Shown piece after piece: positions 9,931-20,879 of a DNA stretch of 64,000 nucleotides. Each line of letters starts with the position of its first letter. Within the stretch, counting starts at the first letter, position 1. A program made the position numbers and the translations under genes. The notes under the pieces are model-generated. The model saw only the letters and a list, made by a program, of their open reading frames with translations. It did not search any database and had not been told where the DNA came from. The DNA is from Yponomeuta sedellus (Eukaryota > Arthropoda > Insecta > Lepidoptera > Yponomeutidae): the NCBI GenBank assembly GCA_934045075.1, contig OW203722.1, positions 25,217,379 through 25,281,378 on the forward strand, in the 5' to 3' direction.

Positions 9931-10449
9931 AAATGTAAAAAGTGGTATTTCTGTCCAATTTACATTTTGTTCTTCAGGCTTCTTGGTTATAAATGCGTTT
10001 GAGTCCAAAGGCTGTTTGTTTTACGGCTGCCCGCTTTTTCAACTTCATCAGTTCGAGTGAGACACCTAAAATTTCTAAATTACAGCTTATTATGGCGAAA
10101 CTATTCAACTCAAAATTAGATCTACCCACACTATCATTTTACTCGTTTTTTTGTTTTATTGCATAGAAATTTTAGTGCTGTAATAGTAATGGCAACTATT
10201 ATGCCACTTCCCGGTAAAGAGTTAAAGCTAAATTAAGATTTTCAAACCCAGTTATTTATAGTAACACACTAGAGTCGTAACATGCAACTGGAAATTTCAT
10301 GCAAAGGTTTCTGACGGAGACCGGAGTTACGGCTTTCCATTATCTTAGGCGATAAGTATACATATTCGAGTTTTTTTAGTGCAGGTACCGCGATCAGATA
10401 TAAATAAGGACTAAGTTATATAATTATGTTAGTTTGGACATATGGAAAT

Positions 10450-10622
10450 AAAGAAAGAAAGATTGACAAAAGAATATATCCAGCGAATATGGGTGGATAC
10501 GGGATGTATTAACAAGTGGCAATATAAAAAGTACCCAAAACCGGTGTGCGTGCATGCAAAGATTTAAGTGTGTTGATGAAGCGTAAAAGATTTGTCAGGA
10601 TCGCGGCGAGTAAGTTTTGCAT
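10450..10622 (+). mobile_element. RTE-like LINE 3' fragment
   Basis: Decayed coding sequence with GAAAGATTGACAAAAGAATA (ERLTKEY), a stop-broken 'vdtgcinkwqykKYPKPVCVHAKI' region and GTTGATGAAGCG..AGGATCGCGGCG. The order matches the better copy at 17018-17415. Confidence 0.55.
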
Positions 10623-11454
10623 ATTAATAGTCTCAGTTCCGATAACCTAAAGATCATTTTTAAAGCGAACGAGAGAATTCACTGACACTTTTTGCGAACA
10701 CGATCAGTACAGTGCTACACAAGAAATAATTCTCGCGGATGTACCTGCGCAGATGATCAAATTTTGGATGTGCGACAAGTTGATCGACCAATCAGATAGT
10801 TTCATTTTATGGCACTACGCGCGCCTTTGTTGCTATTGGTTGATTCAACGTCATCGAAACAGGTGACTATTAGTTTGGCAATATTAGCGTGAGTTAAATA
10901 CGAGTAGGGAGCGCTACAGCGGCAATCAATTCTGCACCTTAACCGTATCGGTTAAAAATTATGTTGAATGTACTTATAGCTTCGGGTACTTTCGTTACAC
11001 TTCTTCCTAGTCTGCGCGAACGTAGATTCCCGAAGGGACTTTTATGATGTGTAGTACTGTAAACACATTTTTTATGCGTGGCACAATAGTACTGCAAACA
11101 GCTGCTCTATGAGTATCAGCCACAGAACATGTATCAGCGCTCGCCTTTTACCCGTAAAAAAAGGTTCTATCTAATACAGATAGCAGACTTCTTGCTCGTA
11201 GCTCGTGCTCCACCAGTTTCCTTTTTAGAACGAATAAAAAAACAATCCACATTCCATTTCGCACCATATTAACCTAACCATGGCTGATATAGCAATGGCA
11301 ACTTGTACGGACCAGCAGTTGTTTGGTGGATATGGTAAACTGTGGCCATCCTTGTATAGACGGGGCGGGTGGCCGGTATGGCAAAGCTGGACGCTTGGGA
11401 AAGACATCGATGCTAGAAATTGAGTAACTGTTTTGGATGCGGCAAAGTTGGAGC

Positions 11455-11640
11455 CTGGTAAGATTTCAGTTTACCTCTGTTCATGGATAGGGATGGTATG
11501 TCCAGCCAAGTTTTTCTCTTCTCCTTTATCTCGGAGATAACGGATCTCTGTCACGTCTAAGACGTGTCCTTTGTGTCAGCCCCAGACTCCACGGAGGAAT
11601 AAGGGACCAGATAAGAAAAAGAAGATCTACATTGATTTTC
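11455..11640 (+). mobile_element. RTE-like LINE 3' end
   Basis: CTCTGTTCATGGATAGGGAT, then TGTGTCAGCCCCAGACTCCA, CGGAGGAATAAGGG and a short AAGAAGAAG tail. It is the same 3' end as at 24296-24440. Confidence 0.55.
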
Positions 11641-12391
11641 TAGATTTGCCGTAAGTCAGTTGATAAATCGTTTATATACGCACCACTGCAAGACACAGCT
11701 TTCTCTCAGAGAGAGAAGGAGTGTGTGTGTGAGAGAGAGGAGAGAGAATTTGACAACTGAGGATTAGCGATTACCAGCGATACAAAGGTTCACTCACGGT
11801 GTATTCGTTTACTTTTAGCTAGAGGAACACCATAAGCTGCTGTGGTATTTTTTGTGGTAATCATTGGAGCCGAGGTTAAGTTGCAACGTTTATTAATCAC
11901 AGTTCTGTTTACCTAACTTACGATAAACAAAAGATTTTGACTGTCATTTCATACACGCCGCTCACCGTTACTGATCCACTGAAGTCGAGTACCTATATCG
12001 ATTTACCGCTTTATCCGATTTCGTTTAGGTTAACTTGAATAAAGTCCGATACTTGAAAAAACACCCATAACGACAAAAAAACGTCAAATAAACCAACTGT
12101 TGCGCAACTAAAAGTGCCTCATCAACCCTCACATAGTGTCGTCACAGTCGCCATTCCGGGCGCCCCATAACAGCATCTCTACGACTTTTTGCCGATCGCA
12201 CCCAGCTGCCGTTTTGTTTATGCTCTACTGGTACGACTGGTCTGCACAATTAAGGAGACACAGAAGGTCCAAACTTTTAAAAACACACATTAACACACAC
12301 AAAATTACACATACACACTCTCTCTCACAAACACACACTTTAATTATTAGAATGATTAAAAAAATAAAATTATTGTAATAATAATAATAAT
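11641..12391. other. no recognised gene; simple repeats
   Basis: A short GA-rich SINE/LINE tail lies at 11680-11755 (ctctcagagagagaagg, GT and GA runs), and a CA/CT-rich microsatellite at 12285-12340. The rest is unassigned. Confidence 0.4.
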
Positions 12392-12448
12392 GAGGTGGAG
12401 AATGGCCTAACCTTCCTGCGAGGTGGGAAGTGACCTGTGCCCCAGCAC
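12392..12448 (+). mobile_element. 5S-SINE 3' fragment
   Basis: GAGGTGGAGAATGGCCTAAC to GACCTGTGCCCCAGCAC is a short piece of the 3' part of the SINE. Confidence 0.6.
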
Positions 12449-12662
12449 AGAGATTTAGAATTAAAAAAAATTGTAATATTAAATTAATTACTATGTTTAT
12501 TTCCGAAATTACTTCAATATTAACCGAAAGAAACCGGCCAAAAGTTTTTTTCTGGCACATTCAATGAGACAGCACTACACTTAACTATTTACTTAGTGAA
12601 ATTCTTAGTTCAGGAACTGGCCCTTAGTTTCTAGTATTTCTTAATGATTCGCGATACTCATA

Positions 12663-12750
12663 CATAGTTATGTATTAAACGGGTCCTATCGCGATTATTT
12701 ATTATTTATTATAAATAATCGCGATAAGGCCCGTTAAATATCTAACTATG
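12663..12750. repeat. 88-bp fold-back palindrome
   Basis: The left arm CATAGTTATGTATTAAACGG..TATCGCGATTATTTAT pairs with the right arm ATAAATAATCGCGATAAGGC..TAACTATG across an 8-base loop. There are about 40 positions per arm with a few mismatches. It resembles a tiny MITE; no other copy is in the window. Confidence 0.8.
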
Positions 12751-12984
12751 CGTGAGTATTCTGTTCACTCACAGTCTGTTCTTTCTCGGCCTGGTCAGCA
12801 ATTAACACGTTAGTAGCGATTTTATTATAAAAGGCTTCTAGATTTAGATCGCCGCCGGTTTGATAGGTCAATGATATTGCATGGCAGCTGGGAAGTGTTA
12901 AATTATGGAAACACCAAATAGTTAAATCAGAGGACGCTTGTGTTACTTTCATGACTCATTTATTAAAATATGTATAATTAGTTG

Positions 12985-13170
12985 CGGACATTTTTCGACC
13001 AAATAAGGCATGTATTAGCAAAGAGGGAGATGAAAAGTACCCGAAACCAGCGTGCGTGCTTGCATCGACTTATGAATGTTGATGAAGCGAAGGTGATAGT
13101 TCAGGATCGCGGCAAGTGGCAGTCCTTGATCTGTGCCCACCCTTCTGGGGTACAGTGGGATACGTGAGGT
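12985..13170 (+). mobile_element. RTE-like LINE 3' end
   Basis: The open frame at 12982-13167 encodes FDQIRHVLAKREMKSTRNQRA.LHRLMNVDEAKVIVQDRGKW and ends HPSGVQ. It is the C-terminus of the same LINE ORF as 17018-17415. Confidence 0.7.
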
Positions 13171-13239
13171 ACTAATAATATGTGTTATGTTATGCATGAT
13201 TTCAGTTTTAAATGTTGTTATCGGGTAATTCATTCTTGA

Positions 13240-13410
13240 TAAGCGGTGATAGCGGAGGGGTAAACACCGGCTTCTACATCGGCAGATAGTGAGTTCGAAT
13301 CCCGTCATTTATCAATGACTTTTTTCTAAATTATGTACACTTGGGAAGTTATAGTAATAACTACACAAATACATAATTTACGTTATAGAAATACCACTCG
13401 CTAAAATATA
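13240..13410 (+). mobile_element. tRNA-derived SINE
   Basis: The tRNA-like head has an A-box-like GCGGTGATAGCGGAGGGG and the B box GAGTTCGAATCCC. It continues TTATCAATGACTTTTTTCTA and GTACACTTGGGAAGTTATAG, which are body motifs shared with 14822-15105 and 20150-20287. Confidence 0.65.
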
Positions 13411-13479
13411 TATAGACATAATGGGTTCATGATAAAGATTGAAATTGTTTGGAACCTTCTATGGTTACAGTTATATATC

Positions 13480-13730
13480 AATATAAAATAAATAAATATG
13501 CATGCGCATATTAAACAGATGCCGTTAGCCCCATACTGAGTACATCTTAATGACTTGTATAACAGATGCTAACTCGACGATAGATTTAATACAATTATTA
13601 TCAAGATAACATGCAAGACCCAAGACAAACTAGAATAGTTCGTTTCCTAGTTTGATCCGGCCGGGGATCCAGCCCGAGACCTTCGATTTTACAGTCAGCG
13701 TGCCAAACCGCTGCGCCACCGAGGCCGAAT
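13480..13730 (-). mobile_element. tRNA-derived SINE, second family
   Basis: On the minus strand the head reads CTCGGTGGCGCAGCGGTTTG (A-box region) and GGGCTGGATCCCCGGCC (decayed B box). The body contains the complements of AACTCGACGATAGATTTAAT and CAAGACCCAAGACAAACTAG. The same family is at 23320-23528 and, interrupted, at 45790-46650. Confidence 0.7.
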
Positions 13731-14004
13731 TGCACTTGCCCGGTTTTTCAACCTTTAGTGAGTCAACTTGCACCACAGCGATGGCGAGTCGCAGCAGCAT
13801 TTTTAATCGTATGCGCAATGTCCTGTTAACGATCACCTTTTTGCACCGCCATTTTTGTGCGCTTTTTAACGATTCCGTTTTTGGCGAGGCGACATGTTGC
13901 TGGTAAATGAACGTTGCTCAGTTTGGAATATTCACTTGTCCAGTGCCTCGGCATAGGGCTGACCGTCCTTTTTGCAATGGCATTAAGGAGACTGAGTGGT
14001 GTCG

Positions 14005-14478
14005 GCCTAGAGAATAGCACCAACCCAATTCTTCCCGTGGGTGTCGTAAAAGGCGACTAAGGGACACAAACCGGGGGGTGGGCAGCAGCGCCCCCTGCAG
14101 TATAATTCCACCGAACTGCGATCCCCAACCCTTGTGCGCCCTCCTCGGCTTCGAGGGGGGTCGCTCCCGATGTGGGTTTAGGGGTCTTTAGGACCAAAAC
14201 CAGTCCCAAGGTGGTGTTTAGTGGGTAGGCGCACTTCTTGTGAGTCCCACATTGGCAGCACGGCCGGGTCCGTGCTGTTATGCATGAGCATTCACCACCT
14301 CCCTCCCCCGTGTTCTCCGGGGGGTGCCCTTTATAGGGTTAAAAAAAAATCCCCAACCCGCATCCCCAGCGTGGGATTATGGGCATTACCCCTCAATGAT
14401 GGCACAACCTTGCGCTATGGCGCTCATTAGGGGAGGGCTACGTCCAGCAGTGGACTAGTATAGCGTGACGACGACGAT
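14005..14478 (+). mobile_element. RTE-like LINE 3' untranslated region, long form
   Basis: GGTGTCGTAAAAGGCGACTA, CCCCCTGCAGTATAATTCCA, GCGATCCCCAACCC, GGGCATTACCCCTCAATGAT and GTCCAGCAGTGGACTAGTAT followed by a (GACGAC) tail. A middle insert of about 190 bp (roughly 14125-14345) is absent from the shorter copies at 34640, 43778 and 45870. Confidence 0.7.
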
Positions 14479-14479
14479 T

Positions 14480-14650
14480 TAGGAGACTGAGACGTAGTAT
14501 AAGACGCCCTCCGCCAGGTGGGATGACGATCTGCGAAAAACTGCCGGCAGTTGCTAGATGCGACAAGCTGACAACAGGGGGCTATGGCGCTCATTAAGGG
14601 CGGGCTATGTTCAGCTGTGGATTAATATAGCCTGAAGAAAAAGAAGAATA
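14480..14650 (+). mobile_element. RTE LINE 3' end
   Basis: GACGTAGTATAAGACGCCCT, CCAGGTGGGATGACGATCTG and CGAAAAACTGCCGGCAG match the coding end at 51484-51908 (GRPPTRWDDALRKTAGR). It ends ATTAATATAGCCTGAAGAAA. Confidence 0.7.
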
Positions 14651-14821
14651 CTTGCTAGGCTCTACCCTTCACTCTCTCAGACCTCTAAGAGGCCAAGACG
14701 ATCGGCGCTAGCTGATACGAATTGGAAGCTGCCGCGAACCACCGTCAGAAGCGGAAATCTGTGGTTCAGTCCCTATGCTCCCCTAGGAGTTAAATAACCA
14801 AAGAAGAAGAATAATTGCTAG

Positions 14822-15105
14822 AGCGGCGGTGGACCAATGGGAGAACAATGGACTCGGAAGTGAGAGCCTAAGGTTCGATTCTCAGCGCGGGCCAATGACT
14901 TTGTTTTCTAAGTTATGTACATTCGTGAAGTCATAGTAGCAGTCCCACTCGCTAACGGTGGAGGAAAATATCGTAAGGAATCCTGTGTGTCTGATGTGTT
15001 CAAATACCTGAGCGCTTGAAGTTGCCAATCCACGGTGGGCACGCGTGGTAATTAAGCCCATACTCTCTCAGAGCCCTGCAGTGGGTCGTTTATACGCTAC
15101 ATAAA
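14822..15105 (+). mobile_element. tRNA-derived SINE (HaSE1-like), full-length
   Basis: The head has GGTGGACCAATGGGAGAACA with an A-box-like segment and the B box AGGTTCGATTCTC. The body has CCACTCGCTAACGGTGGAGG and GTTGCCAATCCACGGTGGGC. The tail TAAGCCCATACTCTCTCAGA..GCAGTGGG resembles a LINE 3' end. This is the most complete copy of the family in the window. Its tail often carries CT/GA microsatellites (15917-15953, 37366-37403). Confidence 0.7.
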
Positions 15106-15345
15106 AATAACTTTTTCATCCCCCATCTCGGAATCAGTATTTTTGCTCTGCGCTATATGAGTGCAAAAGCCGTTTGTATTCGCTAGAGGACAAAGAAATT
15201 GAATTCAGCCCAAATTTTTTGAATTCAAAACGTCATTAAACCATCGTGCGATAGTAAGCTATACTATGTTATGACATTGTCATACTGTGTCACGTCATGT
15301 CAATTCATGTTTTGTCACTTTTTGATTTGGATTTTATTATTCCCA

Positions 15346-15505
15346 GATTAACCCCCAGTTTCTCGAACACTAACAATGTGTAATCTACTGTGTGTTACAA
15401 TGTGTTAACAGCTGTCAAATGTTTTTTTGTATGCACTTTGGCCAACTGACAGCTGTTAACAGTAGATTAACGGCTTGTTAGCATACCAGAAACCGGGGGT
15501 AAGTC
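15346..15505. mobile_element. MITE-like fold-back element, copy 1
   Basis: It is about 160 bp. The left end TTAACCCCCAGTTTC..CACTAACA..TAATCTACTG..GTTAACAGCTGTCA is mirrored by the right end (complement of TGACAGCTGTTAACAGTAGA and AACCGGGGGTAA). It has the same ends and size as 48113-48262. Confidence 0.75.
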
Positions 15506-15889
15506 ATCTATCCTAACTGTAGAAAGCCTAAGTTGATACTCGTAGAGGCAAACTCAATATCAAAATTATTAAGACACGGTTTTACGATAAACGATCTCCA
15601 ATATCGAAGATGTAAAGCAAATAATAATACGATTATTTAACGACTGCTAACGCTTTTCCAAGAGGCTGTAAATACATTTGGCGTAAACGTCCCATAGGTG
15701 ATACGGGTCGTATAGGGCGTCCTTACGACCTCAAAGATATGTGACAGCAGCATATACGCTATACAGGGTAGCAACTCATTTATCTTCTTAGGATTCTGTA
15801 CCCAAATAGTACCAACGAGACCTAATAGTATAACTACAACGTATGTCTGTCAATCTGGCTTTTTTATCTATCCTACATTGTACGTCCCA

Positions 15890-15912
15890 CTGCAATGCAT
15901 AGGCCTTCTCTC

Positions 15913-15957
<45 letters not shown>

Positions 15958-15975
15958 GGGCTTAATTAAGGTATA
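15890..15975 (-). repeat. SINE/LINE tail with GA microsatellite
   Basis: TACGTCCCACTGCAATGCAT..GGCCTTCTCTC is followed by a pure GA run (15917-15953) and AGTATGGGCTTAATTAAG. It is the tail module of the HaSE1-like SINE in reverse. Confidence 0.7.
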
Positions 15976-16225
15976 ACCTAGTGTGGAGACCACAGTAAAT
16001 TAGATTCGTAGTAAACTCTGCTATAATAGTACATTACACAACTAGGGTGGTAATACAAAGAAAGGCCGAGATCGCAGAAGTTTGCGGCCCGTACGCGCAG
16101 CGTGCGGAACTGTAAAAAACTGTAACACCTTTGTAATTTACCTTCTGCTTGTATGCTCAATACAACATAAAGATAATGCTGTGTTTATGTGGTTAAAATA
16201 AACATTTTGTATTTGTAAATTACCT

Positions 16226-16428
16226 CGCGTGCCCAAAACGCAATGGCAATTTCAAGATCTAAGGTATTTGAATACCACAGACACTCAGGTTTCTTCAAGA
16301 TGTTTTCCTTCACAATTAGTGAGTGGTATTGCTGCTATAACTTCACAAACGTACATAACTTAGAGGACAAAGTTATTGGTACATGCCGGGATATGAACCC
16401 ACGACCTCTTAATTAAGAATGCCTTATC
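16226..16428 (-). mobile_element. tRNA-derived SINE (HaSE1-like)
   Basis: On the minus strand the head ends in the complement of GGGATATGAACCCACGACC. The body includes the complements of GATGTTTTCCTTCAC and GTGAGTGGTATTGCTGCTAT. Confidence 0.65.
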
Positions 16429-16429
16429 A

Positions 16430-17015
16430 GGTTTTCTGGCTTCCGAGTCCAAGGTTGGGAGTGGTAAAAGCAAAGAAAATTCCGTACAAATCTCCAAACA
16501 CCCTCTTAACTAGGCCGCTGTCGCAGCCCACGGCCCCCAAGGCGGCGACTATTATAAAATCACAATTACAATAAACCAACTCCTTTATATTACTAGTAAT
16601 AACACCTCCTCGTTACAACCTTTGCGCATTCACCTTTATGGTACTTACCAGCGCCCAAAGGACTGACCTCCAGCGCTGGCATTTCACCAAACTATCCGTA
16701 AACGTTCCAGGTGTCAAGAGGGGCTGGTTATGCGTATAAGCCCCTAACAGTCTTAAGGTAAGGACATTGGGCAATTAACGTAAGTTTTGGCAACATTTCT
16801 GTGAGTAAGAACGTTTCAGTGTTATTGGTGGTGATGAAAATGAATTGGCGGGACCCAGTGTAAGAGTGAAAGTCGTGTTTTGCTTAGTAGAGTATGCTGT
16901 GGAATCTGTAGAAGAGTATTCTTTTCTGCTTTTTGTATTGAGATGTAAAACATAAAACCGTAAAGACAGTTACTTAACCTACTCTTAGGGCCATACATAC
17001 ATACATACATACCCT
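16430..17015. other. no recognised feature
   Basis: A GC-richer patch (16500-16760) of unknown origin, possibly an old LINE, followed by AT-rich DNA and a short CATA run at 16992-17010. Confidence 0.35.
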
Positions 17016-17017
17016 CA

Positions 17018-17415
17018 CGCCTGTATCCCAGAGGGGTAGGCAGAGACCAAGGACTGCCACTTGCCACGATCGTGACAGATCACCTTCGCTTCATCAACGT
17101 TCATAAGTCGTTGTATGCACGCACATCGGTTTCGGGTACTTTTTATCTTCCTCTTTGCTAATACATCCCCCATTTGGTCGATGTATGCCCGCCTGAGACG
17201 TCCTTTACCAGCCCTTCCACTCAAATTCGCAATATATATTTGTTTCGTCAATCTTTCTTCCTCTATCCTCTCCTTATGCCCAACCCAACGCAACATTCCT
17301 TCCTCAATTCTAGTCACTACATCCTCTTTCAGCCCACAACGTTTTCTAATCAGACTATTCCGTATCCTGTCATTTAAAGTAACACTACACATACTTCTCA
17401 AGAACCTCATTTCTA
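17018..17415 (-). mobile_element. RTE-like LINE ORF, C-terminal fragment
   Basis: A 131-codon open frame on the minus strand encodes MRFLRSMCSVTLNDRIRNSL, then GLKEDVVTRIEEGMLRWVGH, ERLTKQIY, MGDVLAKRKIKSTRNR and RLMNVDEAKVICHDRGKW. This is the region after the reverse transcriptase in RTE-type LINEs. It is the best-preserved copy of a family whose 3' fragments recur at 5240, 10450, 12985, 35300, 52690, 58875 and 60625. The 5' part of the LINE is missing, as usual for incomplete reverse transcription. Confidence 0.75.
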
Positions 17416-17510
17416 CTATTATTCTCTATTATTTCATAGTATTTAAATGCTGATAAAACATGAGTGCAACTTATTGTAATAATAAGGCTACTCGCCTAGT
17501 ACAGTGGTAA

Positions 17511-17846
17511 TCCTACTAATAATATTATAAACGCGAAAGCTTGTAACTATGGATGGATGGATGTTTGTTACTCTTTCACGTAAAAACTACTGGATGAATT
17601 TTAATGAACCTCAACAATAATATAGCTTATACTTCAGAATAACACATGGGCTACAATTCATGAGAGTATTGTGTGAATTGTCCAAAATAAGTGTCAAGCA
17701 AGTAGAAAAAAATCTAACATCTGCTAGATTTTTTCTGATTTTTTCAGCTATTCTGGCGTGCGCTGCCAAAACCTTTTTTACGCCACGCTAATATGAGCTA
17801 CTCGGAATACTAATCCTGCGCAGACGAAGTTGCAGGCACCAGCTAG
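17511..17846 (+). mobile_element. LEP1-like Helitron
   Basis: It starts TCCTACTAATAATATTATAA with ACGCGAAAGC and CTCTTTCACGTAAAAACTAC, and ends GTTGCAGGCACCAGCTAG followed by T, as Helitrons end in CTRR and insert before T. There are no terminal inverted repeats and no target duplication. The same family is present in reverse at 55297-55920. Confidence 0.6.
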
Positions 17847-18149
17847 TTAGGGCCATATTTTTTTAATGAAATCACTGCACTATTTCCGATACATAAGTGA
17901 CCTGCCTTACAGCAGTAGAATACTCTTTAGACATTTCGCTAATGAATTTGATGTCGGCTGCAGTTGTTGTCAAATTCAAACATGTTTTGATGTATGGAAA
18001 ACGTTACGATATATATCTTAGGACCCTGGAGGTGCAGTAAATAGAGGCTGAGCTATTATAATATACAGCTCCATTAAACTACGTTCCATAAAAAATAAAT
18101 AAATTGTGTTACATGCGAAACTAACTTTAGTTTAAACTTTCTTTCTTCT

Positions 18150-18268
18150 TGAGTAGAGACCGCGACTCGGCAAACGTAGTATAGGACGCCCTCTGACCAG
18201 GTGGGATGATGATCTGCGAAAAACTGCCGGCAGATGCTTGATGCGGCAAGTTGAAGACAGGGCGCTAT
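18150..18268 (+). mobile_element. RTE LINE 3' fragment
   Basis: GAGACCGCGACTCGGCAAAC..GACGCCCTCTGACCAGGTGG..CTGCCGGCAGATGC matches the coding end at 51484-51908 closely. Confidence 0.75.
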
Positions 18269-19085
18269 ATAAAAATTAAGTACTGGATACTCCAAAATCT
18301 GTTTCTATATTATACAAAATATAGACACCGTAATTAATACTGTGTACTGTAGCAAACTACTTATTAAAACCCTTATTTAAAGCAATGCTTATAACTTTTT
18401 ACTATCTCTTTTTAATAACGAAACCCTAGCCTTACTGCGGGTCTCAACACGACTGACACCTAAACAAAACGCAAAGATTTCCTTTAAAATAATTTCAACT
18501 TGACTGGACGGGTGCGCTGGCCACTTATTATAAAAAAGCTTCGTTACAGTAGAATTACTAAAAATTCTAAGCTCAACATAAAGCCAATAAGGAAAATACT
18601 TCACTACCGACGCTGATTTTCAGCATAAGCCTTAGGTTGTCTCCTGTGTTATCTTTATTCTGCCTCAGTGCCTGTGTACGCATTTGACATCGTGGGCCAA
18701 GTAGAAACTTAGAAGCTACATACAAGTCCTTGTGAAAATCCTGAGACTTTATAAGAGTCATTCTCATAACCATCAAGACTTGCACAAGTACTGACCCGTC
18801 ATGCCTTCACGGCTGGGCTTCCGGGCTGGCAATTTCATTAAAAAGCCCGCCTGCGCAGCCAGGTACCCGGGACAGAGACAATGCCCCGGACACAATGGGC
18901 CTACGCGTGACTTGACGACGCCTGGAGTGTCTGCCGCCAACTAGACTCTAGCTAGACGGCGTGGGGCCTCTACTCTCTATTTTCATGAAGATACCTCACA
19001 CTACAGCAGGGCAAGGGGTTTTCCCATGAATGAGAGACTGTTAACATATGAGCTTAATAACATAATTATTTTAAACTATTGCGAC
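18269..19085. other. no recognised gene; GC-rich patch
   Basis: AT-rich to 18790, then a GC-rich stretch (18800-19000: CGGCTGGGCTTCCGGGCTGG and following) that may be an old LINE piece. No frame is convincing. Confidence 0.35.
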
Positions 19086-19109
19086 TTGTACACATAGTTG
19101 CAGACCAGG

Positions 19110-19245
19110 AGCCAGATGGTCAGCTGACCTAAGTAAAGTGGCCGGCAAACAGTGGATGAGACTAGCGCAAGACTGTGCTGGCTGGCGTGGAAATGAATAG
19201 GCTTATACCCAGCAGTGGGGTTTACCAGGCTGATGATGATGACAG
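19110..19245 (+). mobile_element. RTE LINE 3' end
   Basis: CGGCAAACAGTGGATGAGAC..GACTGTGCTGGCTGGCGTGG..ACCCAGCAGTGGGG and a (GATGAT) tail: the usual coding end and tail of an RTE LINE, a different subfamily from 51484. Confidence 0.6.
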
Positions 19246-19251
19246 ATAGAA

Positions 19252-19384
19252 TATTTTCGGGGCTTAATCGCGTAGTAATTTATTGCTATTTTACCTCGAG
19301 GTTTCGACGACGTTACAGTCATCGTGGTCACGAGAAAACTAAATTACTACGCGATTAAGCCCCGAAATGATTCTAACTATATGA
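19252..19384. mobile_element. fold-back element with CGGGGCTTAATC ends
   Basis: TTTCGGGGCTTAATCGCGTA..ATTTA is perfectly repeated in inverse at about 19343-19371 (28 bp), with further pairing outward (ATAGAATATT / GATTCTAACTAT). The centre holds CCTCGAGGTTTCGACGACGT. A related element with the same outer ends is at 50993-51226. Confidence 0.75.
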
Positions 19385-19619
19385 GCTTAATATCACGCGT
19401 ACACACCGCTAATTGGCAATTTCGAACGCTGAGGTAGTGTGTTGTGTTCGTGTTTTTTTGGAAAGTTCTATAGGGTTATGAATAATTGTTCTATAGGGTT
19501 ATGTTTTGCGAGGTTATGTTTTTGAATGTATCTAAAATTTCAATAGTGCAAGGTTCTTGTGGTGAATATATAATAATTGGCCTTTTTTCATCTACTTGAT
19601 GAGATGATTTATACAGCGT

Positions 19620-19838
19620 CCAGTGGTATCTTCACTCACACTAGATGGGTGAAGGCACCACTCCGACGCTGTAGTGCCTGGGACATGGTTTTATGGATGG
19701 TGTAGGCTTGCCCAGCACATATACCACCCTGACAGCTTAGTCGGCCTAGCCCACAGGAAAGACTAGTCAATACGTGCGGAGCCAACCAAGCCGCGGGTTT
19801 CCTCACGATGTTTTCCTTCACCGTGTGGTGAATAATAA
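19620..19838 (-). mobile_element. SINE remnant (HaSE1-like 3' body)
   Basis: Only the GGTTTCCTCACGATGTTTTC plus CTTCACCGTG block is clearly shared with the tRNA-SINE bodies. The adjacent GC-rich part (19650-19790) probably belongs to the same old insertion. Confidence 0.4.
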
Positions 19839-20149
19839 TACAAAATATAAGACTATATATAAGACTTCAAACACAGTGTTTATTCTTAAAACTGTAAAAA
19901 ACTAGCTGATAAAAGAATAAAATAGAAGACGGACAATTTTAAAGTAGATGTAAAAATGTTCAATAGTCTTATTTAGTCAAAAGGTGAATAGGAAGTCGTG
20001 AATTCAAAAGAAATTTAGAATCAGTGACGTAATTACAAATTTTGATTAAAATATTACAGGACAAATAGGTAGTTACATAACCTGAGACTCAGTCTCAAAG
20101 TTGGGCCATTGTACGGAGCAAGCGCTGAGGTATGTTAACACTTAACAGC

Positions 20150-20287
20150 CAGCAAGTGGTATTACCACTACAACTTCACAAATGCACATAACTTCGAAAA
20201 AAAAGTCATGGGTACATGGCGGGGTTCGAACCCACGACCCCCTGAATAAGAAGTCGGCGCTCTACACCGCTCCGCTACCACCGCTTC
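20150..20287 (-). mobile_element. tRNA-derived SINE head and body (HaSE1-like)
   Basis: On the minus strand: AGCGGTGGTAGCGGAGCGGT (A-box region), GTCGTGGGTTCGAACCCCGC (B box), then CATGTACCCATGACTTTTTT and the GTGCATTTGTGAAGTTGTAG block. The B box GGTTCGAACCC is intact. Confidence 0.75.
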
Positions 20288-20464
20288 AATATAAGGACAA
20301 AATGGAAGAGATATAAAAATGGTGGAAAAAAGTTTGCATCATTACAGTGATAGTATTTTCTAAGGTTAACACGAGCACTAGACATAATAAAAACTGTATT
20401 TACATGGATGTTACTCGTTCAATTTTACATTTTTACAATTTTAAGACGTTTCGGCATTTTAGTA

Positions 20465-20522
20465 AGTACCGTGGTCTTCCGGTACCACGGTACATGCAAA
20501 AGTACCGTGGTACTGTGGCGTA
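20465..20522. repeat. hairpin cluster of GTACCGTGGT motifs
   Basis: AGTACCGTGGTCTTCCGGTACCACGGTAC is a nearly perfect hairpin, and GTACCGTGGTACTGTGG follows 9 bp later. Flanking sequences (20385-20420 and 20535-20565) also show partial inverse complementarity (AAAACTGTATTTACA / TGTAAACACAGTTTT), so this may be the core of a small MITE. Confidence 0.55.
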
Positions 20523-20879
20523 AAATTAAAACCCGTGTAAACACAGTTTTTATCGTTACAGTGATTCGACAGTAGACCCCAGTCTACGGTAGACAGCTCT
20601 GCAAGTACATGGATTATGAGACGATGTCGTAATGGAAGTGTTGAGCGATGCCATTGTTGTTTTTTGACGGTAAGCTACAAAACACCTGCGACTGCCTCGT
20701 TGGCCTGGACGTAATATGCTCGATTACCAACAAAGGGCTAATAGGTGCAATATTTTATTTTATTTTTATTTATTGAAAGAAAACAAACATACCTACGTAC
20801 GTTGTACGTACGTATGTTTGTACGTAGGCCATAACAACATGTTATGACCAAAATATTATGTTTATTGCTTTTCACTAGC

